From NCBI GenBank assembly GCA_947072805.1, contig CAMTJK010000026.1:1-20491 (forward strand): 20,491 nt of DNA. The letters are read 5' to 3'. Origin of the DNA: an uncultured Prevotella sp. Lineage in GTDB: Bacteria; Bacteroidota; Bacteroidia; Bacteroidales; Bacteroidaceae. A program made the translations under genes and the position numbers. A model generated the notes under the pieces. It saw nothing but the letters and a program-made list of their open reading frames with translations, was not told the DNA's origin and ran no database searches. Within the stretch, counting starts at the first letter, position 1. Every line of letters begins with the position of its first letter. Shown here piece by piece: positions 14,022-20,491 of this stretch.

Positions 14022-15581
14022 TCAATAAGGAGGTGCCCCTCCATCCATTGGAGGCGGAATCATACCATCATCATAAGGGTTGTATCCAATTGGATAGTCT
14101 ATCGGACTATTGTCACCATTTATCTTTGAGCCCATAATCTCACCTCCAACAGGAGCTGAATTATTATTGAGACGAGTATCCTCCGGATTTTCGAAGCGTG
14201 TAAATTCACCTCTGAACGTCAGCAGGACATCACCCGTAGCACCCTTACGATGTTTGGCTATTATTATCTGTGCCATTCCATGCAAATCCCTTCCATTATC
14301 ATCCTGATAAAGATGATAATACTCCGGACGATGGACAAAAAGCACCATATCCGCATCCTGTTCGATAGCACCTGATTCTCGCAAGTCACTCAGCTGCGGA
14401 CGCTTACCTTCCAAGCCCTCACGCGCCTCAACGCCACGGTTTAACTGACTCAACGCAAGAATGGGCACATCCAATTCTTTTGCCAAGCCTTTAAGTGAGC
14501 GGGATATCGTTGAAACCTCTTCCTGTCGGCTGCTGAATCTCATTCCGTTTGCATTCATCAGCTGAAGATAGTCTATCATGATGATTTTCACACCATGTTC
14601 ACGAACAAGACGTCTTGCCTTTGTACGCAATTCGAACACAGACAAGCCAGGAGTGTCATCAACATATAGCGGTGCTCCGAGCAATGAATTCATGCGTTTA
14701 TCAAGACGTTCCCACTCGTCTGGCTGAAGCTGACCGTTCAGAATTTTACTGCCCTGTATCTCACAACAATTGGAAATCAGACGATTTACCAACTGAACGT
14801 TGCTCATTTCAAGCGAGAAGAATGCCATCGGAACCTTATAATCAGCAGCAATATTCTTAGCCATAGACAAGGCAAAAGATGTCTTACCCATTGCAGGGCG
14901 TCCGGCAATAATGACAAGATCACTCGGTTGCCATCCGCTCGTAATCTCATCAAGCTTATGATAACCTGTAGGCACACCCGTTAATCCGTCCTTGTTTGCG
15001 GCAGCTTTCTGTATCACCTCCACCGCGTTCTTTATGACAGGATCTATTTGTGTGTAATCCTTCTTCATATTCCGCTGCGAAAGTTCAAACAGCGAGCCTT
15101 CTGCTTCCTGCATCAGGTCATCAATATCAATTGTATCATCGAACGCTTTAGTTTCAATGACACTTGCAAACGATATCAGTTGTCGTGCAAGATATTTTTG
15201 AGCAATGATTCTTGCATGATATTCTATATTGGCAGAAGAAGCTACCAGAGAGCTCAACTCCGATATGTACACCGGACCTCCCACCTCCTCAAGATTACCA
15301 TTCTTGGCTAATTGGTCTGTGACAGTAAGCACATCTACGGGCTTTTCTGCCATGCTCAAGTCACGGATGGCAGAATAGACCATCTTGTTTCTTGGTTCGT
15401 AGAAACTGTCCGGATAAAGCATTTCGCACACCACGGCATATGCATCCTTATCAATCATGAGTGCTCCAAGTACGACTTTCTCTACATCAAGTGCCTGAGG
15501 CTGCAAATGTCCGTAAGTATTATCTACCGCAGCCGGTCTGCGTTGGGAGCGTGCAGCTCTGCCATTATTCTGTTCTGCCAT
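14022..15581 (-). CDS. dnaB: replicative DNA helicase DnaB
   Basis: DnaB is the hexameric 5'-3' helicase that unwinds the replication fork. It has 519 residues. The N-terminal DnaB domain covers about 25-130 (PQALDVEKVVLGALMID; SSANIEYHARII). The RecA-like core has Walker A GRPAMGKT (227-234), FFSLEMS (254-260), Walker B IIMIDYLQ (333-340), ALSQLNRGVE (376-385), and DLRESGAIEQDADMVLFVHRPEYY (399-422) with the arginine-finger region. The last 45 residues are a Pro/Gly/Asn-rich tail. No intein is present. The gene ends 6 bases from the convergent TPR gene and has a good promoter. Confidence 0.97.
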   Translation of the reverse strand: MAEQNNGRAARSQRRPAAVDNTYGHLQPQALDVEKVVLGALMIDKDAYAVVCEMLYPDSFYEPRNKMVYSAIRDLSMAEKPVDVLTVTDQLAKNGNLEEVGGPVYISELSSLVASSANIEYHARIIAQKYLARQLISFASVIETKAFDDTIDIDDLMQEAEGSLFELSQRNMKKDYTQIDPVIKNAVEVIQKAAANKDGLTGVPTGYHKLDEITSGWQPSDLVIIAGRPAMGKTSFALSMAKNIAADYKVPMAFFSLEMSNVQLVNRLISNCCEIQGSKILNGQLQPDEWERLDKRMNSLLGAPLYVDDTPGLSVFELRTKARRLVREHGVKIIMIDYLQLMNANGMRFSSRQEEVSTISRSLKGLAKELDVPILALSQLNRGVEAREGLEGKRPQLSDLRESGAIEQDADMVLFVHRPEYYHLYQDDNGRDLHGMAQIIIAKHRKGATGDVLLTFRGEFTRFENPEDTRLNNNSAPVGGEIMGSKINGDNSPIDYPIGYNPYDDGMIPPPMDGGAPPY

Positions 15582-15601
15582 ATTATTATTGTTTCGTTCT
15601 G

Positions 15602-15633
15602 CAAAGATAGTATTTTAATGTGAGTTCGACGAA
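15602..15633 (-). promoter_or_regulatory. dnaB promoter (-7 and near -33)
   Basis: The minus strand reads TATCTTTG at 15609-15602, an exact TAnnTTTG. TTCG at 15633-15630, one base off TTTG, lies 20 bases upstream of it. The ATG at 15581 is 20 bases after the -7 box, which gives a short leader. Confidence 0.65.
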
Positions 15634-15819
15634 TTTTAATGGGAGTAAAAAGCAACACGGTTTCATGCCCACATGGTTCACAAAACCAATAAACGTCAGC
15701 TCTACAGAACTCCCTAACAGGATGAATTATTATATGAAAACCATAATAAAAGCATAAGTCTGTTTCCATTTATTGTATAATAAAGACGAGACATCTTCCT
15801 GTTTTTCAATTCTTTGTTG

Positions 15820-15827
15820 TAACTTTG
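15820..15827 (+). promoter_or_regulatory. -7 element of the EFR1 gene, 4 bases from the start codon
   Basis: TAACTTTG matches TAnnTTTG exactly, and only CCAC separates it from the ATG at 15832. Transcription would start at or next to the A of the start codon, giving a leaderless mRNA. No TTTG is found 19-21 bases upstream. Confidence 0.6.
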
Positions 15828-15831
15828 CCAC

Positions 15832-16626
15832 ATGATATTCTATTTCTCTGGCACCGGAAATACACGGTGGGCAGCCCAACAACTGGCAAAAGCCACCGGC
15901 GAACGAATGCTCTTCATTCCTGAAGAGATGAAGGGAGAGTGCCGATACACGCTTGCCGACAACGAACGTATAGGCTTTTGCTTCCCCGTACATGGTTGGC
16001 AACCGCCACGTATAGTAAGAGATTTCATATCGAGGATATCCTTTATTAATTATTCCAGACACTACTGTTTCGCATTATGCACTTGTGGAGACGAAACAGG
16101 CGAAGCAATTACAATATTCAATAAGGATTTATCGAAACATGGCATCAAGGCATCGAGTGTCTTCTCGCTTATCATGCCGGAGACTTACGTATGTCTCCCA
16201 TTCATGTATACCGACACGGAAGAACGCGAGAAACAAAAAATATGTGAGGCAGAAGAGACTCTAAAAGAAATAGAAGATGTTGTCAGGCAGTGTAAATCCG
16301 GCATAGAAATGCTAACCAAAGGTCCTGCACCGAAACTTTACTCTTACGTCTTCGGTGCGTTCTTCAATAAGAGAATGATAACCGACAAGCCTTTTTCTGC
16401 AAATGATGCATGCATTGGATGCGGAATGTGTGCAAAGGCATGTCCAACAGAAAACATTGTTCTCGACAATGATTCACATCCTCACTGGAAACACGAGGGG
16501 CTTTGCACTTGCTGTCTTGCCTGCTATCACCACTGTCCCAAACACGCCATCAATTATGGAAGAATAACAAAAAAGAGAGGGCAATACTATTTCAAGTTGC
16601 ACGTAAATAAGTATACAAACAAATAA
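15832..16626 (+). CDS. EFR1 family protein: flavodoxin fused to a 2[4Fe-4S] ferredoxin
   Basis: A 264-residue cytoplasmic electron-transfer protein. The N-terminal flavodoxin-like domain (1 to about 160) opens with MIFYFSGTGNTRW, whose SGTGNT (6-11) is the FMN phosphate loop. The C-terminal part has two ferredoxin clusters in CxxCxxCxxxCP form: Cys194, 197, 200, 204 and Cys225, 228, 231, 235, so both [4Fe-4S] sites look complete. The start is fixed by the family, since the flavodoxin strand begins at residue 1. The electron donor and acceptor are unknown. It is followed after 11 bases by an exported M6 protease on the same strand, with no promoter between, so the two appear co-transcribed despite having no clear functional link. 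Confidence 0.92.
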   Translation: MIFYFSGTGNTRWAAQQLAKATGERMLFIPEEMKGECRYTLADNERIGFCFPVHGWQPPRIVRDFISRISFINYSRHYCFALCTCGDETGEAITIFNKDLSKHGIKASSVFSLIMPETYVCLPFMYTDTEEREKQKICEAEETLKEIEDVVRQCKSGIEMLTKGPAPKLYSYVFGAFFNKRMITDKPFSANDACIGCGMCAKACPTENIVLDNDSHPHWKHEGLCTCCLACYHHCPKHAINYGRITKKRGQYYFKLHVNKYTNK

Positions 16627-16637
16627 AATACACAAAA

Positions 16638-18497
16638 ATGAAACAATTGCTCACCACCCTACTGTTTATAGCTTGTTCTATTGTATGTCAAGCTGTGAGG
16701 ATTCAGCCCGGCATCAAGTCCGTTAAACAAAGTGATGGTACCGTCCTCAACGTGAGAGGTTTTGGTAATCATGACTTCTACTACTTTACAACGACCGACG
16801 GGGTCTTGCTCTGTAAGAACGGAACAGATTTCCACATTGCTGCCGTAGACACCAAGGGACAATTGTTTTCAACCGGAATCATTGCCCACGAAGCACCATT
16901 ACGCAATAGAACGGAACGGGAGATGATTGACAAACAAGACAAAATATCGTTTTTTGAAAAGATAGAAGCTAATGTCATTAAAGCTAAAATGGCGCGCGAA
17001 CCGATGCTTAACACTACCTCTCTGTTGCCGCACCTCGGTTCGCCCAAGATTCCCATTATTCTTGTCGAATTTTCAGATCTGCCATTTACAGTGGAAAATC
17101 CAGAAGCTGTCTTCACCAAATACCTCAATCACGACGAACTCTTCAGTAAGACCACCGACCCAGAGATGGGCAGTAACTACGGAAGTGTAAAACGTTATTT
17201 CAACGATATGAGTTTTGGAAAATTCACGCCGCAGTTTGATGTATACGGTCCGGTGAAACTCAATCAGACTCTAAAGTATTATGGCGGAGGTAACGCCAAT
17301 GATGAAAACATGAATACCCTGTTTGAAGACGCATGCTCTATAGTGGACGATAACGTTGATTTTTCACAATACGACAATGACAACAACGGATATATAGACC
17401 TTGTATACATTATATATGCCGGTTACGGTGAAAACTTCATCGGCAATTCCGCCGACTGTATTTATCCCAAATCCGGAATGCTCACAAGCAGCATGATACT
17501 TGACGGCAAACGATTTTGCGGCTACGGAGTAAGCAACGAGCTCAACGGAACCCCCGAAGACAACGCGACATACGGACTACTTATCAACGGCATCGGACTG
17601 TTCTGTCATGAGTTTTCACACTGCATGGGGCTACCCGACTTGTATGCAGCTACCACAAGCGTGGCCGCAAGATGCATAAACCACTCACTTGACTACTGGG
17701 ATTTGATGGATGCCGGAGAATACACACGCAACGGTTACAGACCAACAGAGTATTCATCATGGGAACGCGAGCGTTTTGAGTGGCTGAAAATAGACACCCT
17801 TAATGCCCCGGCAAACATCACAATGCAACCCGTCTCTGCAGGAGGCAAAGCCTACAGAATACTGAACGATAAGGATGAAAGCGGAAAAGAGTACTATATT
17901 CTGGAGAATGTGCAACAGACCGGATGGAATAAATATCTACCCGGACACGGCATGCTGGTATATCATGTGGATTATGACGACAGCCAATTCGCCGTTGGCG
18001 GATGCAAGGTGAATAACGTAGCAGGACATCCACGCATGACAATCATTGCTGCCGATGGAATGTTCATACCAGAATACTTCATCGGAGAAACCATCAAAGA
18101 GGGAAGTACCGACATAGAGAAGATACAAAATGCTTCTCTTATAGACAAATACGGCAACATGGTTTTCACGAGAGATATGTATCTGACCGAAGAACAGGGC
18201 GACCCTTATCCTGGCATTCAGGGCGTCACCTCGCTCACCAACACAACCCGTCCCGCCTGTTCATGGGTATATAGAGGCGAATACATGAGCAAGCCTATCA
18301 CAGACATAACAGAAGATACCGATAACCTGACTGTCAGTTTCAAGTTTATGGGCGGTGACGACAATGCCATAAAGCATATAAAAAGCGACAGAACTTCAGA
18401 CTTCATATACAGCATTGACGGACGGAAACTCGGCAACGACAAAACGAAACTGAAAAAAGGCATTTATATTATTGGAAACAAGAAAGTCTGCCTCTGA
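16638..18497 (+). CDS. exported M6 family metalloprotease
   Basis: A 619-residue secreted zinc protease related to immune inhibitor A. The signal peptide is at 1 to about 19 (cleavage near CQA). The catalytic zinc site is HEFSHCMGLPD at 324-334, an HExxHxxGxxD motif with Glu325 as general base. WDLMDAG at 354-360 supplies the Met-turn. DNDNNGYID at 246-254 resembles a calcium loop common in this family. A beta-rich C-terminal part follows. The last 30 residues (YSIDGRKL to KGIYIIGNKKV) resemble short C-terminal sorting-type tails on Prevotella exported proteins. The protein probably degrades extracellular proteins; whether it leaves the cell by type IX secretion is inference. Its stop codon lies inside the terminator stem. 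Confidence 0.92.
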   Translation: MKQLLTTLLFIACSIVCQAVRIQPGIKSVKQSDGTVLNVRGFGNHDFYYFTTTDGVLLCKNGTDFHIAAVDTKGQLFSTGIIAHEAPLRNRTEREMIDKQDKISFFEKIEANVIKAKMAREPMLNTTSLLPHLGSPKIPIILVEFSDLPFTVENPEAVFTKYLNHDELFSKTTDPEMGSNYGSVKRYFNDMSFGKFTPQFDVYGPVKLNQTLKYYGGGNANDENMNTLFEDACSIVDDNVDFSQYDNDNNGYIDLVYIIYAGYGENFIGNSADCIYPKSGMLTSSMILDGKRFCGYGVSNELNGTPEDNATYGLLINGIGLFCHEFSHCMGLPDLYAATTSVAARCINHSLDYWDLMDAGEYTRNGYRPTEYSSWERERFEWLKIDTLNAPANITMQPVSAGGKAYRILNDKDESGKEYYILENVQQTGWNKYLPGHGMLVYHVDYDDSQFAVGGCKVNNVAGHPRMTIIAADGMFIPEYFIGETIKEGSTDIEKIQNASLIDKYGNMVFTRDMYLTEEQGDPYPGIQGVTSLTNTTRPACSWVYRGEYMSKPITDITEDTDNLTVSFKFMGGDDNAIKHIKSDRTSDFIYSIDGRKLGNDKTKLKKGIYIIGNKKVCL

Positions 18498-18523
18498 ACT
18501 AAACATGTCAGAAACAGACTTTC
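18482..18523. terminator. bidirectional terminator hairpin between the M6 protease gene and pyk
   Basis: GAAAGTCTG at 18482-18490 pairs perfectly with CAGACTTTC at 18515-18523. TCTGA (18493-18497) pairs with TCAGA (18508-18512) inside it. The protease TGA stop is part of the inner stem. The outer A/T pairs give a U-rich end in both directions, suiting the two convergent genes. Confidence 0.75.
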
Positions 18524-18544
18524 CTTATAACTTTTTGACCGCGA

Positions 18545-19981
18545 CTATTGGGGCAAATGGAACTGATATGAGCGGTCAAATACTTCTTTTACCGTATTGA
18601 TTTCAAGGAAAGTAGTACTGCCACCCTCTGCAAAACTTCCGCTAAGATAAGCTATCTTATCATCAACATTTATATATCCTTTCTGTCTGAGCATACGCAA
18701 CGCAGCCATAAACTGTTCCTGTCTGCCTATCTGCTCATGCTGTGCTATGGGAATAACGCCATAGCTGAGAGCAAGCCAGCGTTGCACCTTCTCCTTATAA
18801 CATATTGCGAGCACAGGATTTGGACCTCTGAACGCAGCCAAATGACGTGCCGTACGACCAGTCTTGCTGTCGGTGATGATACCTTTCACGCCCAGACGTT
18901 CCGTCGCCTCGATGGCATTGTGTGCAAGAAATGCCGGAATGTCACAATCATCAGGCAACGGCACGTCAATATCATTACCACGATACTTGTCTTTTTCTGC
19001 TTGTTCTGCAATCTGCGCCATTGTAGCTACAGCCTCCACCGGATACTTTCCGCTTGCTGTCTCACCGCTAAGCATAAGAGCGTCAGTGCGATAATATATG
19101 GCATTGGCTATATCGGTAACCTCTGCACGTGTCGGACGTGGATTGGTAATCATGGTATGCAGCATCTGCGTGGCCACAATTACCGGTTTGCGAGCATGTA
19201 CACACTTGCGTATTATGCTTCGTTGTATGCCTGGAATGCGTTCTATAGGCACCTCTATTCCCAAATCACCGCGAGCAATCATTATACCATAAGAGGCTTC
19301 GATGATTTCATCGATGTTATCGACGCCCTCCTGATTCTCTATCTTTGAAATGATTTTTATGTCACTGCCACGACTATCCAGAATATCCTGAACCGCCTTG
19401 ACATCGGCTGCATTTCTTACAAAAGAATGGGCTATGAAGTCGATATCTTCATCAATGGCAAGATTTATGAATTTCACATCCTTTTCTGTAAGCGACGGCA
19501 GATCGATATGTACACCCGGTACGTTTACACTCTTGCGTGAGCCAAGCACGCCGTCATTCTGTACCTGTGCTATGACAGCCGGACCATTAATGCCTATTAC
19601 AAGCATATCTAACGCACCATCGTCAAAAAGGATATGATTTCCCTCTTTCACATCGTTGGCAAAATTCACATAAGTAACGTTTACAATGTCGTGTTCAGAG
19701 TCCATCTCCGGACGTCCGAATATCTTCACCACATCACCGACTTTATACGTAATGGGGCTCTCACAACCGGTTGTTCTTATTTCCGGTCCTTTGGTATCAA
19801 TGAGTATTCCGATGTGATGTGACACACTGCGAGTGTTTCTTACTATCTCCCTGATACCTTCTACTGACGCATGGGCAGTGTTCATCCTGACAACATTCAT
19901 CCCGGCATAAAAGAGCTTGCGGATGAAATCGGCATCACATCTCCGGTCACTGATAGATGCCACAATCTTAGTCTGTTTCAT
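18545..19981 (-). CDS. pyk: pyruvate kinase
   Basis: This enzyme catalyses the last step of glycolysis, phosphoenolpyruvate + ADP to pyruvate + ATP. It has 478 residues, typical of bacterial forms. The N-terminal TKIVASISDRRCD replaces the usual TKIVxTIGPAS, which I recall as common in this phylum. NVVRMNTAHA (29-38) has the substrate-binding Arg. LIDTKGPEIRTT, KIISKIENQEG with the catalytic Lys, and IMIARGDLGIEVP with the metal-binding region are all present. ATQMLHTMITNPRPTRAEV is the family signature. The C-terminal domain (about 345-478) includes the TDSKTGRTARHLAAFRG effector-site region. The gene is monocistronic with a near-ideal promoter, consistent with strong expression. Confidence 0.97.
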   Translation of the reverse strand: MKQTKIVASISDRRCDADFIRKLFYAGMNVVRMNTAHASVEGIREIVRNTRSVSHHIGILIDTKGPEIRTTGCESPITYKVGDVVKIFGRPEMDSEHDIVNVTYVNFANDVKEGNHILFDDGALDMLVIGINGPAVIAQVQNDGVLGSRKSVNVPGVHIDLPSLTEKDVKFINLAIDEDIDFIAHSFVRNAADVKAVQDILDSRGSDIKIISKIENQEGVDNIDEIIEASYGIMIARGDLGIEVPIERIPGIQRSIIRKCVHARKPVIVATQMLHTMITNPRPTRAEVTDIANAIYYRTDALMLSGETASGKYPVEAVATMAQIAEQAEKDKYRGNDIDVPLPDDCDIPAFLAHNAIEATERLGVKGIITDSKTGRTARHLAAFRGPNPVLAICYKEKVQRWLALSYGVIPIAQHEQIGRQEQFMAALRMLRQKGYINVDDKIAYLSGSFAEGGSTTFLEINTVKEVFDRSYQFHLPQ

Positions 19982-20009
19982 TTTTGTTCGTGTATTATAA
20001 TAATAGGTG

Positions 20010-20041
20010 CAAATTTACTGCTTTTTTACGAAAACCCCAAA
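20010..20041 (-). promoter_or_regulatory. pyk promoter (Bacteroidota -33/-7, perfect spacing)
   Basis: The minus strand reads TTTG at 20041-20038, then 20 bases, then TAAATTTG at 20017-20010. Both boxes match consensus. The predicted leader to the ATG at 19981 is about 24 bases. Confidence 0.85.
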
Positions 20042-20491
20042 TGGAGGATTCTATTAATTTCCCTTTAGCAGTATCTGCCACACACGCTGTGACACAACAG
20101 TTACTATACAATCCCTATACGCATACCGATGACAGCATAACATAGCGACCACAGTTTCAAATTACCATAAAGAATAAGCCAAAATGGGAACCACAGAGTA
20201 TACCACACTTTATCATCAACATATGGTGAATAATAAATACCTGTATATCTGTACGCAATGCAACATGCAATTTTTTTGTTTTGCAATTTTGAACGGACAG
20301 CACTGAAATACTATCATTCAAGTTTCATTAACATTTTAGAAAATTCTTTACTTTAACGTGTGTTAATCGGCATCCAAACCTCGATTTGTAACCTACGACG
20401 CGAAAATTGGCGTTTTTCATCTCAAATAGGGAGCGCTGATAGTCAGTGAGTTACGCGTTTTGCGATATAATACCATTTCATCGGTTTGTCA
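20042..20491. other. gene-free region with short repeats
   Basis: No gene can be supported in these 450 bases. A 60-codon minus-strand frame (20104-20286) would need a TTG start and shows no family match. TGCAATTTT-type words recur around 20265-20290. CTGATAGTCAG at 20436-20446 is a small hairpin, followed by GTGAGTTACGCG. GTAAC near 20385 and GTTAC near 20450 are inverted around CGCG-rich words, so the right end may be part of a dispersed repeat that continues beyond the window. Confidence 0.4.

Noticed and set aside
15674..15688. TGGTT-CACAA-AACCA hairpin between dnaB and the EFR1 gene
   Set aside because: A five-base-pair stem with no adjacent tail is too short to assign a function.
18737..19348. 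203-codon open frame on the plus strand opposite pyk
   Set aside because: It is antisense to strongly conserved pyruvate kinase sequence, is rich in Cys/Arg/His/Tyr, and matches no family.
20104..20286. 60-codon hydrophobic frame on the minus strand
   Set aside because: It starts at TTG, has no promoter or ribosome site, and I see no similarity. A decayed gene cannot be excluded, but there is no support.
1..20491. CRISPR array, tRNA, rRNA, transposase, phage or toxin-antitoxin genes
   Set aside because: I saw no regularly spaced repeats, tRNA T-loop and acceptor pairing, rRNA sequence or mobile-element protein motifs.

Overview
The window looks like chromosomal DNA from a member of the Bacteroidota, most likely a Prevotella-type genus. 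Four things point there. The promoters carry the TAnnTTTG -7 element, in two clear cases with a TTTG box 20 bases upstream. There are almost no Shine-Dalgarno sequences. Several families are typical of the phylum: DUF3127, DUF4835, a periplasmic two-component-regulator propeller protein and EFR1-type ferredoxin. The secreted M6 protease ends in a short tail of the kind seen on Prevotella exported proteins. Most of the window is core-genome housekeeping DNA. I see no transposase, phage gene, CRISPR array, tRNA or rRNA, and no convincing undescribed defence system.

Layout from left to right. At 1-76 is a repeat-like, promoter-bearing intergenic element. A two-gene unit follows, with a Nudix hydrolase (168-569) and a patatin-like phospholipase (572-1438). 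A bidirectional hairpin (1484-1530) separates it from a small coiled-coil protein on the minus strand (1536-1847). Divergent from that is trmD (1992-2669). Next is a long exported propeller sensor (2888-5683) that has the usual periplasmic half of a hybrid two-component system but no kinase. A strong bidirectional terminator (5854-5890) separates it from the minus-strand DUF3127 gene (5929-6312), an OB-like protein with an SSB-type acidic tip.

The centre is a six-gene plus-strand run under a near-perfect promoter at 6404-6435: dnaN, a DnaQ/ExoX-like exonuclease, coaBC, an exported DUF4835 protein, recN, and an exported degenerate protease-TPR protein. Apart from the 84-base structured gap after dnaN, the genes are separated by 1-4 bases or overlap (recN and its successor share ATGA). 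The run joins DNA replication and repair to coenzyme A synthesis and envelope proteins. It ends tail to tail with dnaB (14022-15581, minus).

Divergent from dnaB is an EFR1-type flavodoxin/ferredoxin (15832-16626) whose promoter lies only 4 bases before the start codon, followed after 11 bases by an exported M6 metalloprotease (16638-18497). That gene shares a hairpin terminator with the convergent pyruvate kinase gene pyk (18545-19981, minus). pyk has a textbook Bacteroidota promoter at 20010-20041. The last 450 bases hold no gene that I can support.

The points most worth a second look are the kinase-less sensor, the pseudoprotease-TPR protein, the SSB-like tail on the DUF3127 protein, the altered decarboxylase residues in CoaBC, and the apparently leaderless EFR1 and trmD transcripts.
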